From NCBI RefSeq assembly GCF_017349295.1, contig NZ_JAFMPK010000048.1, forward strand, positions 1 through 64,000: 64,000 nucleotides of DNA. The letters run 5' to 3'. Numbering within the stretch: position 1 is the stretch's first letter; every line of letters begins with the position of its first letter. Below the pieces are notes generated by a model. It was given only the letters and a program-made list of their open reading frames with translations. It was not told the DNA's origin and searched no databases. Of the stretch, positions 1 through 8,289 are shown piece after piece. Position numbers and translations under genes: made by a program. This DNA comes from Myceligenerans salitolerans (lineage in GTDB: Bacteria > Actinomycetota > Actinomycetes > Actinomycetales > Cellulomonadaceae).

Positions 1-26
1 GGGGCTTCCCCCTGAGTAGTGGACAC
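1..26 (+). repeat. IS3 element left terminal inverted repeat
   Basis: This 26-bp end begins GGGGCTTCCCCC and finishes GTGGACAC. It pairs with the reverse complement of 1318-1343 with three mismatches in the middle. Confidence 0.8.
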
Positions 27-73
27 GCGAGAGACTGGACCTGGTTTGGTCCGGAGGAAGCGAGTTCACCGTC

Positions 74-418
74 ATGGTGCGGAAGTTCTATCCGGAGGAG
101 TTCAAGGCCGACGCTGTCGAGCTGTACTCCTCCACGCCGGGGGCGACGATCAAGGAGATCGCTGCTGACCTGGGAGTTCACGAGGGAACCCTGTCGAGGT
201 GGTTGCAGGCCGCTGGTGTGACGTCGCCGACGGCGGCTGGTCGGGCCGATGACGGCGGTGGGTCGAGCGGGGCGGGGGTGCCTGAGACGGCGGCTGAGGA
301 GCTGGAGCGGCTGCGCGCGGAGGTCAAGCGGTTGCGGGCGGACAAGTCACTGCTGGAGACCGAGCGGGAGATCCTGCGCAAGGCGGCGAAGTATTTCGCG
401 GGCGAGACGACCTGGTGA
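74..418 (+). CDS. IS3-family transposase OrfA (helix-turn-helix)
   Basis: OrfA is the DNA-binding half of an IS3-type transposase. The 114-residue product has the HTH_Tnp_1 pattern: RKFYPEEFKADAVELY near the start, then EIAADLGVHEGTLSRWLQ around residues 28-45. A leucine-rich coiled coil (about residues 75-105, ERLRAEVKRLRADKSLLETE) follows, which in the family mediates multimerisation. The gene ends in a GTGA overlap with OrfB, which lies in the -1 frame, as expected if a fused OrfAB is made by frameshifting. I saw no classic A6G slippery run, so the exact shift site is unclear. Confidence 0.92.
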   Translation: MVRKFYPEEFKADAVELYSSTPGATIKEIAADLGVHEGTLSRWLQAAGVTSPTAAGRADDGGGSSGAGVPETAAEELERLRAEVKRLRADKSLLETEREILRKAAKYFAGETTW

Positions 419-1308
419 GCCGTTTCCAGTTCGTCGCCGAGTTCCATGACACCTACGGGGTGAAGCGGCTGTGTGAGGTCCTGCAGATCGGCAGGTCTTC
501 CTACTACAAGTGGCGTGATGGCGCTGATCGTCGGGCCGAGCGTGTGGCGGCGGACGCCGATCTGGCCGCGAAGGCGTCCGCGATCACCGCGCAGTTCGAT
601 GGGACCTATGGGTCCCCGCGGGTGACCGCTGAGCTGCGCGACGCCGGGGTCGTGGTGAACGCCAAGCGCGTGGCCCGGGTGATGCGCGAGCACGGGGTTG
701 TGGGGGTCCACCTGCGCAAGAAGGTCCGCACCACGGTCCCGGCCAAGGACGCCCCGAAGGTCCCTGACCTGCTAGAACGCGACTTCACGGCCGACGCGCC
801 GAACCGGAAGTACGTCGGTGACATCACCTACCTGCCGATCGGGGATGGGCAGTTCCTCTACTTGGCCACGGTGATCGACTGCTTCAACCGGCGCCTGGTC
901 GGCTGGCAGATCGCCGACCACATGCGCGACACCCTGGTCATCGAGGCCCTCGATGCGGCCGCCCGCGAACGAGGCTCGTTGGCTGGGGCGATTTTCCACT
1001 CCGACAACGGCCGTCAGTACTGCTCGGACGACTTCCTCGCCGCGGCCGGGCGGCACGGGTTGACCCTGTCACGCGGCGCGGTCGGGACCAGCGCCGACAA
1101 CGCGCTGGCCGAGAGCTTCAACGCCGCGCTCAAGCGCGAGACTCTCCAGGGTGAACGCCGCTGGAACGGGGCCCGGGAGTGCAGGAAGTCCGTGTTCCGG
1201 TGGGTCACCCGCTACAACACGCGACGACGACACTCCTACTGCGACTACATGAGCCCAATCGATTTCGAGAATACTCACCTCGCCACTACAATGCCGATTG
1301 CTGGTTAA
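415..1308 (+). CDS. IS3-family transposase OrfB (DDE integrase core)
   Basis: OrfB is the catalytic half of the IS3 transposase, 297 residues. An HTH_21-like segment (about 25-110, with SSYYKWRD and GSPRVTAEL) precedes an rve integrase core. The DDE residues are visible: D in YVGDITYL, D in FHSDNGRQY and E in NALAESFNAALK. The C-terminal WVTRYNTRRRHS motif is typical of the family. No stop or frameshift interrupts the frame, so the element may still be functional. Its GTG start overlaps the OrfA stop. The C-terminal motif is RRRHSYCDYMSPIDFE, close to the RRHSALGYLSP form of relatives. Confidence 0.95.
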   Translation: MSRFQFVAEFHDTYGVKRLCEVLQIGRSSYYKWRDGADRRAERVAADADLAAKASAITAQFDGTYGSPRVTAELRDAGVVVNAKRVARVMREHGVVGVHLRKKVRTTVPAKDAPKVPDLLERDFTADAPNRKYVGDITYLPIGDGQFLYLATVIDCFNRRLVGWQIADHMRDTLVIEALDAAARERGSLAGAIFHSDNGRQYCSDDFLAAAGRHGLTLSRGAVGTSADNALAESFNAALKRETLQGERRWNGARECRKSVFRWVTRYNTRRRHSYCDYMSPIDFENTHLATTMPIAG

Positions 1309-1317
1309 CACACCGAG

Positions 1318-1343
1318 GTGTCCACCATTCGGGGGGAAGCCCC
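1318..1343 (-). repeat. IS3 element right terminal inverted repeat
   Basis: Read on the minus strand it begins GGGGCTTCCCCC and ends GTGGACAC, mirroring the left end with three mismatches. It starts ten bases after the OrfB stop codon. Immediately outside it the IS1634-type reading frame resumes. Confidence 0.8.
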
Positions 1344-1574
1344 GGTGATCGGCAACGGGCCGCCGCTGTTCGCAGGACTGTCCGGCAGGTGCAGGTCCAG
1401 CTCCCCCTGCCCCGCGGCGATCTTCTGCCGCGCCGCGGCCACGAGCAGCTCCCAGTCCGCGTCGGTGTGCGCGGAGCCGACGTGTTCGATGTCGCGGGAA
1501 CCCTTGTGCTGGGAGTGCACGATCTGCACCGCCCGGGCACCCGAGGCCGTCTTCACCGTCCGCACGTACGCCAC
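1344..1574 (-). pseudogene. IS1634-type transposase, N-terminal remnant cut by the IS3 element
   Basis: Starting from a GTG at 1574 the frame reads AYVRTVKTASGARAVQIV, then GSRDIEHVGSAHTDADWELL and AAARQKIAAGQGELDLHL, and ends at PITG against the IS3 right end. This series is the conserved N-terminus of IS1634-family (IS4 superfamily) transposases, recognised from memory. About 77 residues remain; the usual protein has 500 or more. The rest should lie on the far side of the IS3 element, outside the window. This is therefore a nested insertion. Confidence 0.8.
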
Positions 1575-1743
1575 GACGAGCACGATAGACACCCCAATTA
1601 GTGCGCACCAACGCACACTTCAGCGAGCATCCCAGCAGGCCACAGAGCCGCCCTCACCGCGAACCCGGAATCGTGAGCCAAGTCGGGTCATCCACATCAT
1701 CGTCAACCTCGAGTTCTACCGACAAGCCACATGAATAGCGTTC

Positions 1744-2781
1744 TCACCCGTGCTGTGCCCGTTCATCGAGCAAAGGTCGCATGACTTGCGATAAGCGAGC
1801 CTGGACACGCTCGGGCACGGCAGCCACGACCTGTCGTGGGATCCGGTCTGCCATCCTGAGATACAGCGTCGATGCCATGAGATTGCGGTGGGTCATCTGA
1901 TGTCTGGCGAAGAGGGCGTCGAGGCGAGCCGTGACCCCCGGAGCATCGATCTCTTCCGCGGAGGCGGACAACTCCGCCCAGACATCGTCGGCGAGTTGAA
2001 GGAGCTCTCGGGACACGGGCAAGCCATCCCACTCGACGCCACTACGCCGCAGCCCTGGGTCGATGTACTCGTCCACTCGGCGCCGAAGCTCTTCATCCGC
2101 GTGGAGGACCGGCGTGATGTCAAGTAGTCGGGCCATGCCGAAGACTGGGCTGCGCCAGTCGGCCAGGATATCGGCATACCGAAGGAAGGATCGGCGCGAA
2201 CCGCGAGTGAGACGCTCCGCGAGGAGCATCGTGTTGATCCAACCAGACACCATCACCGACGGGCTGAAGCGGTGATAGTTGGTGGCCTTGCTCCGCACCA
2301 CCTCGGTGGGTGAGCGCAGCATGGTGATGGACGAGACATCGGCTCCGAGATCGGAAGCCGATTCTCGCCAGACGTCGAGGAACCAGAGCAGCCTGGGATC
2401 CTTCACGAGCACGTCCGATGAAATCTCGAACTGCGCACTGAGCCAGGTGCTCAACCGATCCCGGACCTCGTGGTTCGCGGCAAGCATCGCGGTGTGTCGG
2501 TGGGCGTCAGGCGCGGCGTCCGCCGTGCGCACGCCCGCGCGCTTGAGCAGCCGCGAGTGGAAGTCCACCACCCACTGCGGCTCGCCAAAGCCCCTGGGGT
2601 TGCTCCGATCGGCCGGAACCTCCGGTTGAGGAACGTACATCCCCAGGCGTTTCAGAACGCCCGTCAACGTACTTGTCCCGCTACGGCCCGAACCAACGAT
2701 CAGCACCAGCCTGCGAAGGTGTCCTCCGGCATGGCCTGCAGGCGTTCGCACGTTGTCCGCGCCATCGGCACTACTCGGCAT
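1744..2781 (-). CDS. Sulfotransferase family protein (P-loop, PAPS-dependent)
   Basis: The protein has about 345 residues. Near the N-terminus it has LRRLVLIVGSGRSGTSTLTG, the 5'-phosphosulfate-binding loop of sulfotransferase family proteins, followed by LGMYVPQPEVPADRSNPRGFGE. A later TMLRSPTEVVRSKATNYHRF resembles the 3'-phosphate-binding RxP...S segment. It probably transfers sulfate from PAPS to a glycan. I chose the ATG at 2781, which has GAGGGGG just upstream and overlaps the flippase gene by 11 bases. A GTG at 2826 would add 15 basic residues. As the last gene of the EPS locus it presumably modifies that polymer. The acceptor is unknown, and the related Stf0 and Stf3 subgroups cannot be separated by eye. 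Confidence 0.8.
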   Translation of the reverse strand: MPSSADGADNVRTPAGHAGGHLRRLVLIVGSGRSGTSTLTGVLKRLGMYVPQPEVPADRSNPRGFGEPQWVVDFHSRLLKRAGVRTADAAPDAHRHTAMLAANHEVRDRLSTWLSAQFEISSDVLVKDPRLLWFLDVWRESASDLGADVSSITMLRSPTEVVRSKATNYHRFSPSVMVSGWINTMLLAERLTRGSRRSFLRYADILADWRSPVFGMARLLDITPVLHADEELRRRVDEYIDPGLRRSGVEWDGLPVSRELLQLADDVWAELSASAEEIDAPGVTARLDALFARHQMTHRNLMASTLYLRMADRIPRQVVAAVPERVQARLSQVMRPLLDERAQHG

Positions 2782-4312
2782 ACCGCCCCCTCGAGTTCGT
2801 CTTCCGGACCCAGTCGCGTGCTTCACGCCTACCTGGTCTCCTCCTCAGCAAATGTCTCACTCTTAACACGTTCCGCAAGTCGATCCGGAGTTTGCGCCAG
2901 CACAGAACCTCGAGCAAGAGACCGAGAAACATGACGAGTATGCCGATACCAAGCGCGTGCAACGGGCTGGCCGGAGCAATCAGCCTCACCACTGCCGCGG
3001 CAACGACAGCCGGCACGAGATGGCCGATGATGGCGCGCAGAGCATTGCCGAACAGAACCGCAACGCCGATGCCCGACACGCGCCCTGCCCACCAGAGCGA
3101 CAGAGGCCAGAAGACGATCATGGATACGGCATAACCCACCGCGATACCAACCATCCCCCAGGCGCTGCCCACGATCACCGCAACGATCATCAGCGGCCGG
3201 GTCACAAGAGCAAACTGTAGTTGAGCACGGGTTCGACCGGTCGACATAAAGATCCAGTTGGCCACGAATCCAGCCGCCTGAAAGAGGCCGGCCAACGCCA
3301 GGACGGTAAAAGTACTCACCGCCGGAATCCAGGCCGGCCCCAGCACGATCTCGATGACCGGGCCTGCGAGCGCCCCGGCCAACGCCAGGACCGGGATCAC
3401 GAGGTGAAGCAAAACGGACTGCCCCCGCACCAGGAATTCCCGATATCGCTGCTTGTCTTCCTGCAGCCGGGAAAGGACCGGGAGTGCCACACGCATTGCA
3501 GGATTGTTCAACTGCGTGATCGGCAGCTTCATGAGTTGGAAGACCCGGTTGTACATGCCGGCGGCAGCTGGCCCCAACCTGCTCCCAACCAGAATCGTGT
3601 CGATGTTGGAACTCACGTACCAGAGACTCTGCGCGCCCAGCAAATTCGCACCGTAGCCCACGAGCTCCCGCATCCGCTCCCCGCGGCGAGGAAATCCCGG
3701 AACCCACCCCGCGACGAGCAGCAGCCCGACGTTCACGACGACAGCGATCGTCAACTGCTGCCCGACAAGCGCCCAATACGAGGCACCGTGCAGCGCCATG
3801 GCAACGGCGACGCACAGACCGAGCGCTGGGCCCGCGATATCAATCACAGCGTTCGTGGCGAACCGTAGGTCGCGCTGAATGCTGGCTCGCGCCTGAGCGC
3901 CTAGGCCGTTCAGCACAAAAGTCACGGCGATCCAGCGCGTGATCTCCTCTAACACAGGCTGCTCATAGAATGACGCGACAAGCGGTGCCGCGACGAATAT
4001 GGCTACACTGAGCAGGACACCCATCCCGGTGCTCATCCAGAACAGGTTGTCTCTCTGGCCGGTTGTTAATCTTGCTGCCTGGACGGCCGCCTTCGAGAGC
4101 CCGACCTCTCTCAGCACCTCTCCGAAGCCGGTTACGGCAACGACCATGGCAACATATCCGAAGGCAGAGGGGTCAAGCAGGCGAGCGAGGACGATGATCG
4201 CGCCGGCATTGACCATCGATCTCGCCAGCTGGCCCGAAATGGCGATCACTCCGCCACGGGCAGCCCTCCCGCCGAGCCCGTCACTCGACCGCACCACCGT
4301 GCTCACACCCAC
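2771..4312 (-). CDS. Polysaccharide flippase (Wzx / MOP superfamily)
   Basis: This 513-residue integral membrane protein is built of 12-14 hydrophobic segments. Its N-terminal GVIAISGQLARSMVNAGAIIVLARLLDPSAFGYVAMV and the later SNIDTILVGSRLGPAAAGMYNRVFQLMKLPI are characteristic of the WzxC/TuaB branch of lipid-linked oligosaccharide flippases. It should move undecaprenyl-linked repeat units across the membrane for polymerisation by the Wzy-like protein encoded upstream. It sits between two sulfotransferase genes and overlaps the downstream one. Its codon and base composition is noticeably less GC-rich than the housekeeping genes in this window, which fits acquisition of the locus by transfer. 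Confidence 0.9.
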   Translation of the reverse strand: MGVSTVVRSSDGLGGRAARGGVIAISGQLARSMVNAGAIIVLARLLDPSAFGYVAMVVAVTGFGEVLREVGLSKAAVQAARLTTGQRDNLFWMSTGMGVLLSVAIFVAAPLVASFYEQPVLEEITRWIAVTFVLNGLGAQARASIQRDLRFATNAVIDIAGPALGLCVAVAMALHGASYWALVGQQLTIAVVVNVGLLLVAGWVPGFPRRGERMRELVGYGANLLGAQSLWYVSSNIDTILVGSRLGPAAAGMYNRVFQLMKLPITQLNNPAMRVALPVLSRLQEDKQRYREFLVRGQSVLLHLVIPVLALAGALAGPVIEIVLGPAWIPAVSTFTVLALAGLFQAAGFVANWIFMSTGRTRAQLQFALVTRPLMIVAVIVGSAWGMVGIAVGYAVSMIVFWPLSLWWAGRVSGIGVAVLFGNALRAIIGHLVPAVVAAAVVRLIAPASPLHALGIGILVMFLGLLLEVLCWRKLRIDLRNVLRVRHLLRRRPGRREARDWVRKTNSRGRYAE

Positions 4313-4360
4313 TTCTACCTCCCCGCAACGCCAACTATGGCTGGCACGATCCCGGTTGCC

Positions 4361-5146
4361 CTATCCCACACGAGTACGTTTGGCGAACTGACGATCGTAC
4401 GCGTCCAGAAGTGTCGGATGCTGCTTTTCGAGCGCTTCAAGGACCGTCGGTGTCAAGACCTGCCGCCATTGGCCGGGTCGTGGGTTCCGAACGTGGTCCG
4501 TCTTTCTGCTGGCTGTTGCCGCGGAGAACTGGCGCACCGCGTGCATGCCTACGATCCTTCGAATTTTAGGGAGACGGTAATGATCCATCAACCTGCGGTA
4601 GACGGCCTCCTCATTTCCTATGATTTCACTGTAGTCAAAGACCAGCAGTCTTTCATCCTCATCGGGCCACGCCGCCATCGACTCGAAGTGTCGCCGCCTG
4701 AACTCGAGCTCCGCCAGCAGGCCCGCCTCGACGTCCTGTGACTTCAGGTACTCGGCGAATGACATTCCGATTGGCATGGCCGTCGGCACGGTACCGTTGA
4801 CCATCCTCCAATCAGCGGCCGTCGGTGACCGGAGGTTGCACCATGGCTCTGCGCCACGCCTGTGGTAGAAGTATCCGGAAACCAAGAGGTCACGCGGATC
4901 ACGCATGAACCGAGACATTTTCGCGTCGCCCAAGGATTCGAGGTCCGGGAGCGAGTTGTTGAGAGAGACCATCACATAGTCGCTCCTCGCCTGGTTCAAC
5001 CACTCGGCCCTGCTGTTGAGATGTCGGAACGTCGTCGTCATACCGTGCGGGCCGAGGGTCACGAGTGCACGCTTCATCACGCGCATGAAGTAGACGGTCA
5101 GACACTTGTGATAAGAGAAGTGAAATATCGTCGCGGGGGGTTTCAT
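4361..5146 (-). CDS. Sulfotransferase domain protein
   Basis: The protein has 261 residues. The N-terminal FHFSYHKCLTVYFMRVM aligns with the 5'-phosphosulfate loop (usually YPKSGTTW). SRFMRDPRDLLVSGYFYH is the classical 3'-phosphate-binding motif RDPRDxxxSxxxH. KxxxHVRNPRPGQWRQ near the C-terminus matches the RKGxxGdW region that contacts PAPS. The sequence contains no transmembrane segment, so it is probably cytoplasmic and acts on lipid-linked precursors. The ATG at 5146 has an AAGGAG six bases upstream. It lies between the Wzy-like and Wzx genes in the same orientation, so it very likely belongs to the EPS pathway. Its composition is less GC-rich than its neighbours to the right. Confidence 0.85.
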   Translation of the reverse strand: MKPPATIFHFSYHKCLTVYFMRVMKRALVTLGPHGMTTTFRHLNSRAEWLNQARSDYVMVSLNNSLPDLESLGDAKMSRFMRDPRDLLVSGYFYHRRGAEPWCNLRSPTAADWRMVNGTVPTAMPIGMSFAEYLKSQDVEAGLLAELEFRRRHFESMAAWPDEDERLLVFDYSEIIGNEEAVYRRLMDHYRLPKIRRIVGMHAVRQFSAATASRKTDHVRNPRPGQWRQVLTPTVLEALEKQHPTLLDAYDRQFAKRTRVG

Positions 5147-5173
5147 GATCTTCTCCTTCAGGACGGGGGCGAT

Positions 5174-6616
5174 TCAGCGTCTCGCCCAGGGTTGATCGGA
5201 TACCGTCCTCTGGTTGTCAGACGGCTGGCGGGCAGGAAGGCCAGGTGCGCGAAGCACCTGCCCGGTTCGACGGTGAGCAGACTGGCTCAGGGCGACACCC
5301 GGGCGAGATTCACCCGTGGCGGGCCGGCTCCTTCCGAGGTGAGTGGACACGAGCGGCATCAGGCAGAAGAGCACCATGAACGGAACGACCTCGATCGACT
5401 GGTACACCAGGGTCTGCAGCATCGCTCCGATCAGGCCCGCGCGTAGCCAGCGGTGACCGGGCCTGACCGCAAGCACAACGCCTGCCATCAAGAGGTAGAA
5501 GGCGATCGTGCCCACGAGGCCGAAGCTCACGAGCTGCTGGATAAGGCCAGATTCGAGCACCCCGCCGGCCTCGCCACCCAAGTTCCCCGTGACGTTGGTG
5601 AAGTGTCCCGTGTACCCGCCCGTCAGGAGTGGAGAATCGAGCCAGTACTCCATTCCCGTGAACCACTTGGTGATCCGGACCTGGTTGCCAGCCGCCCCCG
5701 AGTCGAGTCCACCGACATAGCGGTTCCAGTAGGGAGTGCCCTCGAAGGCGACTGCTGCGAGGGTCGCCACCAAGATCACCATGAACGCCAGGCGCATTCG
5801 CTGGCTGAGAGTTGCGGACAGCAAGAAGTAGCACAGGACGCCCACGGCCAGGATGACCATGCCGGACCGGGAGAAGCTGGCTGCGACCGCGACCGCGAGG
5901 ATCAACGCCACGATTCCGTACCAGCCACGGCGTGTCGAGGCCCATGCCTGGACGAAGGCGAAACAGATCAGGGCGACCGCCAACGGGTAGTGCAGGTAGC
6001 TTCCCGTGATCGCGGCAGGCCGCACGGTGCCCCCGAGGCTCGACAGGTCGTTCCCGGGAAAGACGTCGAGCAGCAGACCAGCCTGCTGAATCGCCGCCAC
6101 GGCGACCGACACGAGGGCCGCCGCCGCGAGCCAGGCCATGACATTGGTCCGCGCCAGTCCATCGAACTGCAGAGCCCCGTAGGCCCAGATAAGAGAGACG
6201 AACAGGGTCATCACGAGCACGTAGCTCCACGGGTCGATGGTGGTCGACGTGAAGATCACATATGCCACCGAGATCAGCTCGACCGTGAGGAAGAGATGGA
6301 CAGCTGCGGACATCCAGCGCTGTCCGGGACGCTTCACGAAGCCGCAGGCCAGGCCCAGGAGGATGATGACGGCCAACGCGACCGCCTGCGCGGCGTAGCC
6401 GATCTGCTTGCTCGCGACAGCCTCGAACGCCCCGCGACTCACGACGACGAACAGGCACGTGCCCAGGGTGGTACTCGCGACCACCGTGCCGAGCCGACTC
6501 CGTTCCCCGCTCCTTCCTCTCCTCGTCACAGCCTGTGACAGCCCTGGCACCATCGGCTCCGCTCCGCGCCGGGCCGGTGCGTACCGGTGCCGGGCACCGG
6601 ACGGATACTTCGCCAT
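5174..6616 (-). CDS. O-antigen ligase / Wzy-like polysaccharide polymerase
   Basis: This polytopic membrane protein has up to 480 residues and about ten hydrophobic helices. A long extracytoplasmic loop around residues 300-365 (GTPYWNRYVGGLDSG to GGYTGHFTN) is the arrangement of the O-antigen ligase/polymerase (Wzy_C-like) superfamily. It would polymerise lipid-linked repeat units on the outer face of the membrane. An ATG at 6553, preceded by GGAGCGGAG, is an alternative start that would remove a basic N-terminus. The gene follows the BY-kinase by ten bases. Polymerases diverge fast, so the assignment rests on topology and context more than on motifs. Confidence 0.82.
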   Translation of the reverse strand: MAKYPSGARHRYAPARRGAEPMVPGLSQAVTRRGRSGERSRLGTVVASTTLGTCLFVVVSRGAFEAVASKQIGYAAQAVALAVIILLGLACGFVKRPGQRWMSAAVHLFLTVELISVAYVIFTSTTIDPWSYVLVMTLFVSLIWAYGALQFDGLARTNVMAWLAAAALVSVAVAAIQQAGLLLDVFPGNDLSSLGGTVRPAAITGSYLHYPLAVALICFAFVQAWASTRRGWYGIVALILAVAVAASFSRSGMVILAVGVLCYFLLSATLSQRMRLAFMVILVATLAAVAFEGTPYWNRYVGGLDSGAAGNQVRITKWFTGMEYWLDSPLLTGGYTGHFTNVTGNLGGEAGGVLESGLIQQLVSFGLVGTIAFYLLMAGVVLAVRPGHRWLRAGLIGAMLQTLVYQSIEVVPFMVLFCLMPLVSTHLGRSRPATGESRPGVALSQSAHRRTGQVLRAPGLPARQPSDNQRTVSDQPWARR

Positions 6617-6625
6617 GACCGCCCG

Positions 6626-8206
6626 TCACACCTTCTGTTCCATCGTCGGATCGCCAGACTGTTCCAGCGCGGACATGCCGGAGGATGCCGGCGCCAGGTC
6701 CGAGCCGTGATCCTGCGCGGGGTGGTCCTCAGGAGGACGACGCTGGTCGGAGTCGACGCCGCTGCGACGGTGCTTGGGCAGGTCCGGCTTGGGGCCCGGC
6801 CAGATTCCTCGTTGGCGGAGTCCGATCCTGCCCTTCGGCGGCCCCTCCGGCGTCTCGGGCTCGTACTCGTAGTAGCGATAGCTGTCGCCCGATCGTTCGT
6901 CCGCGGGCATCCGGTTGAGCACGATGCCGTGCACTGGAGCCCCGACGGTCTCCAGGGTGTAGATCGCTTCCGCGAGCTGAAGCCGATGGACCGTCCCCGC
7001 ACCGACCACCACCACGGCGCCCCCCGCGATGCGCGCGAGAAGTGCGGCGTCGGTCACGGGCAGCAGCGGTGCTGTGTCCACGATCACCACGTCGTACTCG
7101 GCGGCGAGCTGGTCGAGCAACTCCGTCATGCGAGCCGATCCGAGTAGTTCACTCGGGTTCGGCGGAATAACCCCGGAGGGCAGGACGTGCAGGTTCTTGT
7201 TCCCCCAGGGCTGAATGGCGCCGGGGAACTCGATGCGGCCGATCAGGACCGTTGTCAGACCCACGGTGGCTTCGAGACCCATGTACTTCGACACCGAAGG
7301 ACGCCTCAGGTCGGCGTCGACGAGAAGAACTCGCGACCCGGCGTCAGCCATGGTGATGGCCAGGTTGATGCTGGTCGTCGACTTCCCCTCACCGGGAATG
7401 GCGGACGTCATCACCAGAGTCCGCCGCTCTGCGTCCAGCGTGATGAACTGGAGGTTGGTCCGCACACGCCGGAGCGCCTCAGCCCGGGGACTCTGCGGGC
7501 TCTCTTCCACGATGAGCGGATGGTCAGGAGCGTGCTCGTCGTACGTGACCATACCGATCACCGAGGCGTCCGTGACCGTCCGAAGGTCCTCGTGAGAGCG
7601 GATCCGCGTGTCGAGGCGTTCCCGCAGGAGCACCACACCGAATCCGACAACCAGTCCGATCATCCCGCCCAGCAGCAGGTTCAGCCGTGTGTTCGGCAAC
7701 ACTAGGCTGGTCGGGACCGCCGCCTCGCGGACGACGCTGAGTTCGACCGGGGAATCGCCGCCTTCCTGGGGCTGCTCGATCTCGGTGACCAGATCGGACA
7801 GGCTCTGTGCCGTCGCATCGGCGATCTCGGCCGCTTCGGTGGGCACTTCACCGCTCACCACGATGTTGATGAGGACCGTGTCCTTCGGGGTGTCCGCCTG
7901 GATTCGCGCGGCCAGTGAGCCCGCCGACTCGTCCAGCCCCAACTCGTCGATGACCGGATCGAGAACTCTGGGACTCGTCACCAACTCCGTGTACGACGCG
8001 ACCTGCTTCGCGGTGTAGTTCCCTCCCTGCATGAGCTCGACGGTGTTGTCCGAGCTCCGAAGGGAGACGAAAACCTGTGCTCTCGCCTCGTAGACCGGCG
8101 TGGTGAAGTAGGTCATCACGCCGAACGCCGCGACACCTGCGACAGTGAAGGCAACGAACCACGGCCACCGCTTCCGGAGTAGTGCGATGCACTGAGAGAG
8201 TTCCAC
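6626..8206 (-). CDS. Polysaccharide co-polymerase / BY-type tyrosine kinase (Wzz-Wzc fusion)
   Basis: The 526-residue protein controls polymer length and export. Residues 1-60 and 172-195 hold the two membrane helices of a Wzz domain. A cytoplasmic kinase follows with Walker A SAIPGEGKSTTS (268-279), Walker A' VLLVDADLRRPS (293-304) and Walker B VVIVDTAPLLPVTDA (373-387). A tyrosine cluster YRYYEY at 443-448 is the likely autophosphorylation site. Unusually, about 75 proline- and charge-rich residues follow the cluster. The GTG start at 8206 has AGGAG five bases upstream; the longer open frame upstream to 8401 has no such support. The divergent tyrosine phosphatase at 14.8 kb is the probable antagonist. 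Confidence 0.92.
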   Translation of the reverse strand: MELSQCIALLRKRWPWFVAFTVAGVAAFGVMTYFTTPVYEARAQVFVSLRSSDNTVELMQGGNYTAKQVASYTELVTSPRVLDPVIDELGLDESAGSLAARIQADTPKDTVLINIVVSGEVPTEAAEIADATAQSLSDLVTEIEQPQEGGDSPVELSVVREAAVPTSLVLPNTRLNLLLGGMIGLVVGFGVVLLRERLDTRIRSHEDLRTVTDASVIGMVTYDEHAPDHPLIVEESPQSPRAEALRRVRTNLQFITLDAERRTLVMTSAIPGEGKSTTSINLAITMADAGSRVLLVDADLRRPSVSKYMGLEATVGLTTVLIGRIEFPGAIQPWGNKNLHVLPSGVIPPNPSELLGSARMTELLDQLAAEYDVVIVDTAPLLPVTDAALLARIAGGAVVVVGAGTVHRLQLAEAIYTLETVGAPVHGIVLNRMPADERSGDSYRYYEYEPETPEGPPKGRIGLRQRGIWPGPKPDLPKHRRSGVDSDQRRPPEDHPAQDHGSDLAPASSGMSALEQSGDPTMEQKV

Positions 8207-8289
8207 GTAGGCTCCTGATCCGGGTTTTGAATTGCTTCCGTCGAACGATCCGTCGTGTGCCGGGCACCGGCCGCGCGGATGAGAAAGAT

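Larger units (their letters stand above)
1..1343 (+). mobile_element. IS3-family insertion sequence, apparently complete
   Basis: Two overlapping transposase frames (OrfA and OrfB) lie between imperfect 26-bp inverted ends at 1-26 and 1318-1343 that match at 23 of 26 positions. This is the usual IS3 layout. The left end coincides with the first base of the window, so the flanking target site there cannot be seen and the true end could lie a few bases further out. On the right the element breaks an older IS1634-type transposase gene. The boundaries are inferred from the repeats, not from target duplications. Confidence 0.85.

Noticed and set aside
1575..1743. Possible left end of the IS1634-type element
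   Set aside because: The region probably contains it, but I could not recognise a terminal repeat because the other end is outside the window.
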